NCBI GenBank assembly: GCA_000715855.1
Contig: KL571326.1
Location: 3,744 to 9,002 of the forward strand
From: Actinoplanes liguriensis
Lineage (GTDB): Bacteria > Actinomycetota > Actinomycetes > Mycobacteriales > Micromonosporaceae
Length of the DNA: 5,259 nucleotides
Direction of reading: 5' to 3'
The notes below the pieces were generated by a model, which was given only the letters and a program-made list of their open reading frames with translations, was not told where the DNA came from and did no database searches. The translations under genes were made by a program, and so were the position numbers. Below are positions 1-5,259 of the stretch, piece by piece; the first letter of the stretch is position 1, and each line of letters starts with the position of its first letter.

Positions 1-19
1 AGATGTGTATAAGAGACAG
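1..19 (+). other. Nextera/Tn5 mosaic-end adapter left in the assembly (artefact)
   Basis: The first 19 bases are exactly AGATGTGTATAAGAGACAG, the Tn5 transposase mosaic end carried by Nextera library adapters. It sits at the extreme end of the window with genomic-looking sequence starting at base 20, as expected for an untrimmed read end. It is not organism DNA. Translating through it gives a false MCIRDR protein start, a familiar sign of this contamination. True sequence upstream of base 20 is unknown. Confidence 0.97.
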
Positions 20-166
20 GGCGAGGCCCACCAGGCGCTGCACCAGCCCGCCGCCGCCCGGGCGCACTTCCAGGACGCGCTGCGGCTCTACACCGACCTC
101 GGCATGCCCGCCGCAAACCGGATCCGCGAACGGCTCGCCGACCTGCCCGCCGCGCCGGGGCAGTGA
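20..166 (+). CDS. C-terminal tail of a TPR-containing regulator, probably AfsR/SARP or LuxR-like (partial, 5' end missing)
   Basis: Only the last 48 codons are present, ending at TGA 164-166. The peptide starts GEAHQALHQPAAARAHFQDA, continues with a LRLYTDLGMP stretch and ends with an arginine-rich helix and a short Pro/Ala tail. This matches the final tetratricopeptide-like repeat (G.AH.ALG....AR.H...AL.LYTDLG.P.A..VR..L) common at the end of large actinobacterial regulators with an NB-ARC ATPase and TPRs. In those proteins the TPR region is thought to mediate autoinhibition or protein contacts. The DNA-binding and ATPase parts would lie outside the window, so the exact class (SARP, LuxR or plain TPR protein) is not decided. 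The stop lies 15 bases from the convergent stop of the next gene. The adapter replaces everything upstream, so this is a contig end, not a biological truncation. Confidence 0.7.
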   Translation, partial: GEAHQALHQPAAARAHFQDALRLYTDLGMPAANRIRERLADLPAAPGQ

Positions 167-181
167 GCTGGCTGTTCGTCA

Positions 182-1708
182 CTACGCGGGCCTCTCGGAG
201 GGACCGAGGTGCGGACCGAGCTTCGCGATTGCCGAGGTCAGGTCGGCTTTTGATCGGCCGACGGCATAGACGGTACGGTCGGGACGGATCAGGGCCCAGC
301 GAGCGTCGAGCCCGCCGAGCCAGGCCGCGAGGCGGCGCTCACCCGTGACCGGTGAGGCGGGATCGACGACGACCGAGGCCGGGTAGGAGTGGTCGGTCGT
401 GAGGACGGCGAATCCGTTGCCCAGGAGCCGGTCGACGAGGACGCCGTCGGGGCCGATGCGCTCCAGCGGCAGCAGCGTGCCGCGGGCCCTACCGGCCAGC
501 CGCTTGTCGACCAGCGGGCCTTCGAGGCGGGGCGAGGTGGCGTCGAGGATCTTGGCGGTGACCGCGGGCACGTTCCTCACCACGGCCAGGATCGCGCGCC
601 GGGCGACGGCGGTCGCGGCCCCGCCACCGGTCATGGCCCGCCCGAGAATGACGGCGAGCCTGATGAGGGCCTGAGCGTGCGGTTTGCGCTCGGCCTGGTA
701 GCTGTCCAGCAGCGTGGCGGGCGCCCGGCCGTCGATCACGGCGGCGAGCTTCCAGGCCAGGTTCATCGCGTCGCGCAGGCCCGCGCACATGCCCTGCCCG
801 ATGAACGGCGGGGTCAGGTGCGCGGCGTCGCCGGCGATGAGGATGCGCCGGTCACGCCAGGTGTCGGCGATGCAGGCACGGAACGTGTACTCGGTGGCGC
901 GCAGGATCTCCAGCTGCTCGTCGCGGGCGGCGCCGACCCACGGGTCGATGAGCGCCCGCAGCCGCGCGATGGCGGCGAACTCCTCGGGCTTCTCGTCGTC
1001 GAGCAGGCGGAGCTCGAAGCGGTAGCGGTCCGGCCCGATTCGCATATAGGTCGCCGCGCGTCCCGGGTCGCAGACCTGATGCACGCCGTCCCAGGCGCCG
1101 AAGTCGACCAGGGACCGCACGTCCACCACGAGCCACCGTTGCTCGAAGCCGAGTGGGCGCCGGACCGCGCGGATCACCCGGCGGACCAGGCTGTTGGCGC
1201 CGTCGCAGCCCACGACGTACGCCGAAATCGTCTTTTTCTCTTCCAGCCGGCTGCCGGAAGTGCCTCCGGCGGGGCGCAGAGTGGCCGTGACCTGGGTGTC
1301 GTCCTGGGTCAGAGCGGTGACCTCATAGCCGCTGAGCAGCGTGACCGAGGGATGCGCGGCCAGGTTGTCGCGCAGCAGCCGTTCCAGTTCGGGCTGGTCG
1401 AAGAGGTTGGCCTCGGGCAGGCCGGCCGCGGGCGCCGAATTGCGCTCGAACCGGGCGAGCACCCGATGACGGGCGTCGAGCAGCTGGAGCCCGCGGGTGG
1501 CGCGGCTGACGCCGGCGAAGGCGTCACCGACCCCGGCCTCGTGCAGGATGCGCAGCACCTCGCCGTCCAGGTGCACCGCGCGTGGCAGCGGATAGATGCC
1601 GGGGTGGCGTTCGACCACGCAGACGCTCTTGCCGTGCCGGGCGAGCAGGGTCGCCAGGGTCAGGCCGGTCGGGCCGGCGCCGACGACGAGCACGTCGTAG
1701 CGGTTCAT
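182..1708 (-). CDS. MhpA-like FAD-dependent aromatic hydroxylase (flavoprotein monooxygenase)
   Basis: This 508-residue class A flavoprotein monooxygenase would hydroxylate an aromatic ring using NAD(P)H, O2 and FAD in the cytoplasm. Visible marks are the N-terminal dinucleotide fold with GAGPTG at residues 10-15 and E33 for the ribose, the PRAVHLDGE segment near 42-50, the CDG motif at 168-170 (second FAD/NADPH site), and the GD motif at 293-294. The GD motif continues as AAHLTPPFIGQGMCAGLRDA, ending with a NLAWKL helix. The PRAVH and PPFxGQGM signatures resemble the 3-(3-hydroxyphenyl)propionate hydroxylase (MhpA) branch; about 130 C-terminal residues form a thioredoxin-like region as in that family. 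The substrate cannot be told. The ATG at 1708 lies nine codons before GAGPTG, as normal. No good Shine-Dalgarno precedes it, so it may be leaderless; an in-frame ATG pair near 1770 is a weaker alternative. No catechol meta-cleavage genes are adjacent; the divergent drug-efflux operon favours modification of a drug-like compound (inference). Confidence 0.9.
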   Translation of the reverse strand: MNRYDVLVVGAGPTGLTLATLLARHGKSVCVVERHPGIYPLPRAVHLDGEVLRILHEAGVGDAFAGVSRATRGLQLLDARHRVLARFERNSAPAAGLPEANLFDQPELERLLRDNLAAHPSVTLLSGYEVTALTQDDTQVTATLRPAGGTSGSRLEEKKTISAYVVGCDGANSLVRRVIRAVRRPLGFEQRWLVVDVRSLVDFGAWDGVHQVCDPGRAATYMRIGPDRYRFELRLLDDEKPEEFAAIARLRALIDPWVGAARDEQLEILRATEYTFRACIADTWRDRRILIAGDAAHLTPPFIGQGMCAGLRDAMNLAWKLAAVIDGRAPATLLDSYQAERKPHAQALIRLAVILGRAMTGGGAATAVARRAILAVVRNVPAVTAKILDATSPRLEGPLVDKRLAGRARGTLLPLERIGPDGVLVDRLLGNGFAVLTTDHSYPASVVVDPASPVTGERRLAAWLGGLDARWALIRPDRTVYAVGRSKADLTSAIAKLGPHLGPSERPA

Positions 1709-1825
1709 GTGGTCAAGTGTGCGGTCCTGACGCGTCTTGCCGTTGCACGTCCCCTCTCCGCGGTTCATCATCCCGCAGGGAAAGGCTTGACCCTGACGCA
1801 GCGTCAAGCCTCGATGCTGACGGGT
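1709..1825. promoter_or_regulatory. Divergent intergenic regulatory region between the hydroxylase and the efflux operon
   Basis: This 117-base gap between divergent starts must hold promoters for both sides. Its right part contains the MerR-type dyad listed separately. Its left part has GGTCAAG at 1711-1717 (CTTGACC on the minus strand, immediately upstream of the hydroxylase ATG) and TGACGCGTC at 1728-1736, both echoing pieces of the main operator (CTTGACC at 1786-1792 and TGACGC at 1794-1799). No clear -10/-35 pair for the leftward gene could be recognised. Confidence 0.55.
1784..1818 (+). promoter_or_regulatory. MerR-type operator/promoter of the efflux operon
   Basis: Perfect 8-base arms GGCTTGAC (1784-1791) and GTCAAGCC (1803-1810) flank an 11-base spacer. 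Overlapping them is a second perfect dyad, TGACGC-A-GCGTCA (1794-1806). A -35-like TTGACC lies at 1787-1792 and a -10-like GATGCT at 1813-1818, giving an unusually long 20-base spacer with the dyad inside it. This is the layout of promoters activated by MerR regulators, which twist the DNA to correct a 19-20 base spacer. A MerR gene closes the downstream operon, so autoregulation is the natural reading. The -10 ends only 7 bases before ATG 1826, so transcription probably starts at or next to the start codon (leaderless mRNA). The dyad is seen directly; the regulator assignment is inferred. Confidence 0.75.
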
Positions 1826-2623
1826 ATGAGCGCTCAACCAACAGTTGAACAAACTGGCCGGGCCGCGATACGCGTGCAGGGCCTGGAGAAGTCCTTCAAG
1901 CAGTTGAGGGTGCTGCGCGGGGTGGACTTCGACGTGGCACGAGGAAGCATCTTCGCCCTGCTCGGCTCGAACGGCGCCGGCAAGACGACCCTGGTGAAGA
2001 TCCTGTCCACCCTGCTCAAGGCAGACGCCGGCAGCGCGGTGGTGCACGGGTTCGACGTCGCGGCCCAGGCGGCCGACGTCCGCGAGTCGATCAGCCTGAC
2101 CGGGCAGTTCGCGGCGGTCGACGAGATCCTCTCGGGCCGGGAGAACCTGACACTGGTCGCCCGGCTGCGGCACCTCAAGGACGCCGGCACGATCGCCGAC
2201 GACCTGCTCCGCCGGTTCTCGCTGACCGAGGCCGGCGGGCGCCGGGTCGCGACGTACTCCGGAGGAATGCGCCGCCGGCTGGACATCGCGATGAGCCTGG
2301 TCGGGAACCCGCCGGTGATCTTCCTGGACGAGCCCACCACCGGGCTGGACCCGGAAGGGCGCCTCGAAGTGTGGCGGGCCGTCAAGGAACTCGCCTCGGG
2401 CGGCACGACCGTGCTGCTCACCACGCAGTACCTCGACGAGGCGGAGCAGTTGGCCGACCGGATCGCGATCCTGCACGAGGGCCGGATCCTGGTGAACGGC
2501 ACCCTCGACGAACTACGGAAACTGCTGCCCCCGGCCAAGGTGGAGTACGTCGAGAAGCAGCCCACCCTCGAAGACGTCTTCCTCAGCCTGGTCGGCGCCG
2601 CCGCGAACGGAGAACCGCGATGA
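1826..2623 (+). CDS. ABC transporter ATP-binding protein, DrrA-like drug-efflux type
   Basis: This 265-residue nucleotide-binding subunit would hydrolyse ATP at the inner face of the membrane to drive the adjacent permease. It has Walker A GSNGAGKT at 47-54, Q-loop Q94 in LTGQ, signature YSGGMRRR at 144-151, Walker B VIFLDE at 164-169 and D-loop GLD at 173-175. The switch position reads LLTTQYLDEAEQLADRI, with Q201 where most ABC ATPases have His; this is typical of the daunorubicin-resistance DrrA family. The tail ends TLEDVFLSLVG, the usual DrrA-family C-terminal motif, but the linker before it is short, so the protein is smaller than the roughly 330-residue DrrA. ATG 1826 is preferred over the in-frame ATG at 1814 because the latter lies inside the putative -10 box. 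No Shine-Dalgarno is present, fitting a leaderless start. Its stop overlaps the permease start as ATGA. Substrate unknown. Confidence 0.93.
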   Translation: MSAQPTVEQTGRAAIRVQGLEKSFKQLRVLRGVDFDVARGSIFALLGSNGAGKTTLVKILSTLLKADAGSAVVHGFDVAAQAADVRESISLTGQFAAVDEILSGRENLTLVARLRHLKDAGTIADDLLRRFSLTEAGGRRVATYSGGMRRRLDIAMSLVGNPPVIFLDEPTTGLDPEGRLEVWRAVKELASGGTTVLLTTQYLDEAEQLADRIAILHEGRILVNGTLDELRKLLPPAKVEYVEKQPTLEDVFLSLVGAAANGEPR

Positions 2624-3381
2624 ACAGGCACTTCGTCGGCGACACCGCGGTGCTGCTGGGCCGTTCGCTGCGGCACATCGCGCGCAGCCCCGACACGATC
2701 ATCACCACGGTGATCACCCCGATCGCGATGCTGCTGCTGTTCGTCTACGTCCTGGGCGGCGCGATCCAGGCCGGGACCGGCTCGTACGTGAACTACCTGC
2801 TGCCCGGCATCCTGATCATCACCATCGCCTCGGGGATCTCCTACACGGCGTACCGGCTGTTCCTGGATCTTCAAGGCGGCATCTTCGAGCGATTCCAGTC
2901 GATGCCGATCGCCCGGTCCGCCGTACTGTGGGCGCATGTTCTGACCTCGATGGTCGCGAACCTGATCTCGCTCGTGGTGGTCGTGCTGGTGGCCCTGGCG
3001 ATGGGCTTCCGGTCCGGGACGGGCGTGCTCGGATGGCTCGCGGTCCTCGGCATCCTGGTCCTGTTCACCCTGGCGCTGACGTGGCTGGCCGTGATCCCCG
3101 GCCTCACCGCGAGCTCGGTGGACGGTGCGAGCGCGTTCGCGTACCCACTGATCTTTCTGCCCTTCGTCAGCTCGGCCTTCGTGCCCACCGCGTCGATGCC
3201 CGGCCCGGTCCGGGCCTTCGCCGAGAACCAGCCGGTGACCTCCATCGTCAACAGCCTGCGGGCGCTGTTCGCCGGGCAACCCGTCGGCTCGGGCATCTGG
3301 ACCGCACTCGCGTGGTGCGTCGGGATCCTCGTCCTGGCGGTCGTCTTCGCGGGCGCCGCCTACCGCCGTCGCGTGAACTGA
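2620..3381 (+). CDS. ABC-2 type transporter permease, DrrB-like
   Basis: This 253-residue membrane subunit pairs with the preceding ATPase to export a drug-like or lipophilic compound. About six transmembrane segments are visible, near residues 27-47, 58-80, 106-130, 136-160, 168-189 and 226-246. Between the second and third lies the cytoplasmic FERFQSMPIARSAVLWAHVL stretch, the conserved coupling segment of this family (GIFERFRSMPI-type). The late PFVSSAFVPTASMPGPVRAF segment followed by NQPVTSIVNSLRALF matches the DrrB/ABC-2 signature near the C-terminus. ATG 2620 overlaps the ATPase stop by four bases (ATGA), and a GGAG Shine-Dalgarno at 2609-2612 lies seven bases upstream, so start and translational coupling are well supported. 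Length is normal for the family. The C-terminal RRRVN is a positive cytoplasmic tail. Confidence 0.93.
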   Translation: MNRHFVGDTAVLLGRSLRHIARSPDTIITTVITPIAMLLLFVYVLGGAIQAGTGSYVNYLLPGILIITIASGISYTAYRLFLDLQGGIFERFQSMPIARSAVLWAHVLTSMVANLISLVVVVLVALAMGFRSGTGVLGWLAVLGILVLFTLALTWLAVIPGLTASSVDGASAFAYPLIFLPFVSSAFVPTASMPGPVRAFAENQPVTSIVNSLRALFAGQPVGSGIWTALAWCVGILVLAVVFAGAAYRRRVN

Positions 3382-3395
3382 GTCAGGATCAGGCC

Positions 3396-4174
3396 ATGCT
3401 GACGATCGGGCAACTGGCCGCGTACGCCGGTGTCACGGTGCGGGCCGTCCGGCACTACCACCAGATCGGGCTGCTGCCGGAGCCGGAGCGCGACGCCTCC
3501 GGCTACCGGAGCTACGGGGCGCAGGCCGCGGTGCTGCTCATCAAGATCCGTACCCTTGCCGAGGCCGGCGTGCCGCTGGGGCGCATCGCGTGGATGCTCG
3601 ACGCCGACGAGCCGGCCTTCGCCGAGGCGATCGAGGGGATCGACGCCCATCTGCGTGCCGAGATCGACCGGCTGGAGGGCAGCCGCAAACAGGTCGCGCA
3701 GCTCTCCGCCGGGAACAGCCTGGTGCTCCCGCCGCAGGTCGTCGCGTACATCGACCGGCTGCGGGAGATCGGGGTGTCCGAGCGGATGCTGGCGGGCGAG
3801 CGCGACGGGTGGATCCTGGTCTCGGCCCGCTGGCCCGACAAGGTGGTCGAGTGGATCCCGGACAAGTTTGCGCAGCTCGAAGACCCGCGGGTGGTGCGGC
3901 TCTACCAGGTGCTGTCGGCGCTGACGGAGACCGAGGGGACCGATGATCCGCTCGTGATGGAAGCCGTGGACCTGCTGGTCGAGCTGGCGTGTATAAGAGA
4001 CAGGAGCTCGACTACGCCGAGGACGAGCAGGACGCGCTGCCGTACGCGCTGCTCGACGATCTTGCCGACGCCCTCGACGACAGGGCCGAGCGGTTGCGCG
4101 ACCTGATGCGTGCACGCGGCTGGGACGGGTGGACCCGGATGCAACGCCTGAAGGAGCCGCGGACCCGAGATTGA
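3396..4174 (+). CDS. MerR-family drug-sensing transcriptional regulator, interrupted by adapter sequence
   Basis: This is the likely regulator of its own operon. The N-terminus MLTIGQLAAYAGVTVRAVRH is the MerR helix-turn-helix, followed by the YHQIGLLPEPERD and GYRSYG wing (to about residue 41), a helical part, and a dimerisation coil near 74-105. The rest would be an effector domain. No cysteine occurs before the junction, so metal or redox sensing is unlikely; an organic ligand fits better. An AGGA Shine-Dalgarno at 3385-3388 precedes ATG 3396, 14 bases after the permease stop. The frame is intact to codon 198 (3987-3989), then hits adapter bases to 4003. Read as given it continues CIRDRSSTT and stops at 4104-4106 in the wrong frame. 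Dropping 3990-4003 joins VELA to ELDYAEDEQD in frame to TGA 4172-4174, about 254 residues, ending in the family-like LMRARGWDGWTRMQRL. The real gene is probably intact, though residues may be missing at the join. Confidence 0.85.
3989..4003 (+). other. Internal Nextera/Tn5 mosaic-end fragment (assembly artefact)
   Basis: Bases 3989-4003 read GTGTATAAGAGACAG, the last 15 bases of the Tn5 mosaic end found complete at 1-19. They lie mid-gene in the MerR regulator, change its reading frame and create the spurious peptides CIRDR and MYKRQ. The adapter points rightward, so the sequence from 4004 on is the start of a sequenced insert that was joined to the left contig through the untrimmed adapter. 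The base at 3989 may be genomic, since G belongs to both sides. Confidence 0.95.
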
Positions 4175-4196
4175 GCCTTCAGTGCCGGCTGAGGGC
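4175..4196 (+). terminator. Stem-loop between convergent genes, probable terminator of the efflux operon
   Basis: GCCTTCAG (4175-4182) and CTGAGGGC (4189-4196) form an 8-pair stem with one G-U wobble when transcribed rightward, closing a 6-base TGCCGG loop. The stem begins on the base after the MerR stop codon and fills nearly all of the 26 bases before the convergent gene's stop. No U-run follows, as is common in high-GC actinomycetes. Transcribed leftward the wobble becomes an A-C mismatch, so it suits the plus strand better. Confidence 0.5.
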
Positions 4197-4200
4197 GTGA

Positions 4201-5016
4201 CTACTGGTCGGACGGCCGGGTAGCGATGAGTTCTACGACTCGCAGGGCGTCGGTGGCGGCCGACTCCATTGCCGCCGGCGTTGCCGGCTTGTCCATCGAC
4301 ACGATGGTGAACAGCTCGCCGCCCAGGAGGGTCCAGGGCGGTATCTCGCTGTTGACGTGGGCCCTTCTTACTTCCTCGCTGTCGAGGCGTCCGGCGTTCC
4401 CCGTGTCGTTGAGAATCGTCCGGAACCGCCGCCCGAACTCGTCCTCGCCGTCGCGCTGACGATCGACCGTACGGTGGCGTCGGACGGCGAAGTCCGGCAG
4501 CGACCCGGGAAGCCTCACGACGGTGAAGATGCCGCGACCCTTCCACCGATCGGTGGCGTCGCCGAGCCCGTTGTCGGTCCAGGAAAGCTCACCGACGGTG
4601 ACCGGCAGGCCGGCGATTTCACTGTCGAACGCGGATATCACGGTCACCATGTCGGGCGCCCGGATGCGATTGGTCCACGGCCAGGTGCGGTCAACGCTGC
4701 CAGGGGTCCAGCCGGAGGTTGCCGGCCACCGGTCGAAGTCCCGGCGGATGCGAGCGAGCCGGCGTTTCGACAGGAAATTCCGCACGAAAGGTGGCGTCAG
4801 GATCAGTAGACAGAGAAGGGACGTCAGTGGCCAGCCCAACGGATAGCGGCGCAAATGGCCATCGTCTGTGACGCCGGCATCGAGAATGGTCGGCACCGCG
4901 ACACACAGCAGGCAGAGCGCGGGGACCGCGACGCAGACGACGATGAACGTCACCAGGTCCGGTCCGCGGCGATGACCCCGGCCCTCCACGGTGGCGATGG
5001 TATCGACGGCCGCCAC
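4201..5016 (-). CDS. Hypothetical two-TM membrane protein with cytosolic or extracytosolic C-terminal domain
   Basis: I do not recognise this 271-residue protein. It has a short polar N-terminus with a basic GRGHRRGPD patch, a first hydrophobic segment at about 21-45, a 15-residue polar loop, and a second at about 61-80. A strongly basic SKRRLARIRRDFDR stretch follows, so by the positive-inside rule the roughly 190-residue C-terminal domain is probably cytoplasmic. That domain mixes likely beta strands (MVTVISAF, GIFTVVRLPG, GELFTIVSM) with a terminal helix, and recalls actinobacterial membrane-anchored DUF proteins with two TM helices followed by a beta-rich domain, though no specific family is claimed. 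The start is GTG 5016; no Shine-Dalgarno is evident, and GTG at codon 10 is an alternative. The gene begins 26 bases after the upstream leftward transporter gene, so they may be cotranscribed. It ends TAG 4201-4203, convergent with the MerR operon. No function is proposed. Confidence 0.75.
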   Translation of the reverse strand: MAAVDTIATVEGRGHRRGPDLVTFIVVCVAVPALCLLCVAVPTILDAGVTDDGHLRRYPLGWPLTSLLCLLILTPPFVRNFLSKRRLARIRRDFDRWPATSGWTPGSVDRTWPWTNRIRAPDMVTVISAFDSEIAGLPVTVGELSWTDNGLGDATDRWKGRGIFTVVRLPGSLPDFAVRRHRTVDRQRDGEDEFGRRFRTILNDTGNAGRLDSEEVRRAHVNSEIPPWTLLGGELFTIVSMDKPATPAAMESAATDALRVVELIATRPSDQ

Positions 5017-5042
5017 CCGCCGCCGGCCCGGTCGGCCGGGGG

Positions 5043-5259
5043 TCAGGTTCGACCGATGAGGGCGCCGACGGTGAAGGTCACCGCCATGGCGAGAGCACCG
5101 CCGAGGACCAGGCGCAGGACCGCGCGGGCCGGGCGGGCGCCACCGAGGCGGGCGCTCAGGAAACCGGTCGCGGCCAGGGCGATCACGACCACGATGAACG
5201 TCACCACGACCCGGACGTTCGCCGGTGGCAGCAGGATCGCGGCGAGCGGCAGCAGCGAC
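5043..5259 (-). CDS. VIT/CCC1-family iron/manganese transporter, C-terminal part (5' end beyond window)
   Basis: An open leftward frame enters from the right edge and stops at TGA (5043-5045), giving 71 residues with no start in view. It reads SLLPLAAILLPPANVRVVVT, then a hydrophobic FIVVVIALAATGFLSARLGGA, an Arg-rich turn PARAVLRLVLGG, and a last hydrophobic ALAMAVTFTVGALIG. Two transmembrane helices joined by a GGA..RA..R.V.GG loop is the C-terminal end of bacterial VIT1/CCC1 transporters, which move Fe2+ or Mn2+ across membranes. The metal-binding helices would lie outside the window, so activity cannot be judged. It is upstream of and in the same direction as the hypothetical membrane protein, with a 26-base gap. 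Confidence 0.75.
   Translation of the reverse strand, partial: SLLPLAAILLPPANVRVVVTFIVVVIALAATGFLSARLGGARPARAVLRLVLGGALAMAVTFTVGALIGRT

Noticed and set aside
3..269. Protein starting MCIRDR at the left edge
   Set aside because: Its start is adapter sequence and its frame is not the one encoding the TPR-like tail, which reads in the frame of base 20.
389..1825. Long plus-strand open frame running antisense to the hydroxylase and continuing into the ABC ATPase
   Set aside because: The plus-strand peptide is low-complexity (Gly/Arg/Ala/Gln-rich) with no domain, and opposes a gene with clear FAD motifs. It is open only because stop codons are rare in GC-rich DNA. The real start is ATG 1826.
1709..2476. 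N-terminal extension of the hydroxylase frame, antisense to the ATPase
   Set aside because: The FAD-binding GAGPTG motif normally lies within the first 10-15 residues, so ATG 1708 is the right start. The extension overlaps the divergent ATPase gene and looks like a shadow frame.
1834..3279. 481-codon minus-strand open frame across the ATPase and permease
   Set aside because: The composition is Arg/Gln/His/Asp-rich without any motif, and the opposite strand encodes well-supported ABC components with an ATGA overlap and Shine-Dalgarno.
3989..4003. Real Tn5-family transposon insertion in the MerR gene
   Set aside because: Only 15 bases of one mosaic end are present, with no transposase, no second end and no 9-base target duplication. 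The sequence is the hyperactive mosaic end used in library kits, and it also occurs at the contig end.
3989..4174. Separate small protein starting MYKRQ
   Set aside because: Its first six residues, including part of the sixth codon's context, come from adapter bases. The remainder is the C-terminal end of the MerR regulator.
3902..4546. 214-codon minus-strand open frame spanning the MerR end and the downstream gene
   Set aside because: It crosses the adapter join and two convergent genes, is Arg-rich and has no recognisable domain, so it is a shadow frame.
4357..4809. Plus-strand open frame antisense to the two-TM protein
   Set aside because: It lacks a ribosome site and any motif. The minus-strand frame is longer and has coherent membrane segments.
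1..5259. CRISPR array, tRNA, rRNA, riboswitch or insertion sequence
   Set aside because: No regularly spaced direct repeats, cloverleaf-like sequence, rRNA signature or transposase motif was seen on either strand.

Overview
The window is very GC-rich, with G or C in most third codon positions. It holds an AfsR/SARP-like regulator tail, a DrrA/DrrB-type drug-efflux pair and a drug-type MerR regulator, which points to an actinomycete (Actinomycetota); genus cannot be assigned by eye. It is a Nextera shotgun assembly. The 19-base Tn5 mosaic end used as sequencing adapter forms bases 1-19, and 15 bases of the same adapter sit inside a gene at 3989-4003.

Layout: 20-166 (+) is the C-terminal tail of a TPR-type regulator cut off by the window edge. 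182-1708 (-) is an MhpA-like FAD-dependent aromatic hydroxylase, convergent with that tail. 1709-1825 is a divergent regulatory region with a strong dyad typical of MerR-controlled promoters. 1826-4174 (+) is a tight three-gene operon: ABC ATPase, ABC-2 permease (ATGA overlap) and MerR regulator (14-base gap). The regulator is broken on paper by the adapter; removing 14 bases restores one frame of about 254 codons. A short stem-loop at 4175-4196 separates this operon from two leftward genes: an unrecognised two-TM membrane protein (4201-5016) and, at the right edge, the C-terminal end of a VIT/CCC1-family iron/manganese transporter (5043-5259).

How it may work together (inference): the MerR protein binds the operator at about 1784-1818, senses a hydrophobic drug-like compound and switches on its own efflux operon from a probably leaderless start. 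The divergent flavin hydroxylase shares the intergenic region and may be co-controlled, giving a 'modify and pump out' unit for an aromatic compound. Each component family is well known. I see no clearly new system, and the most consequential observation is the assembly artefact inside the regulator. No tRNA, rRNA, CRISPR array or insertion sequence was seen.
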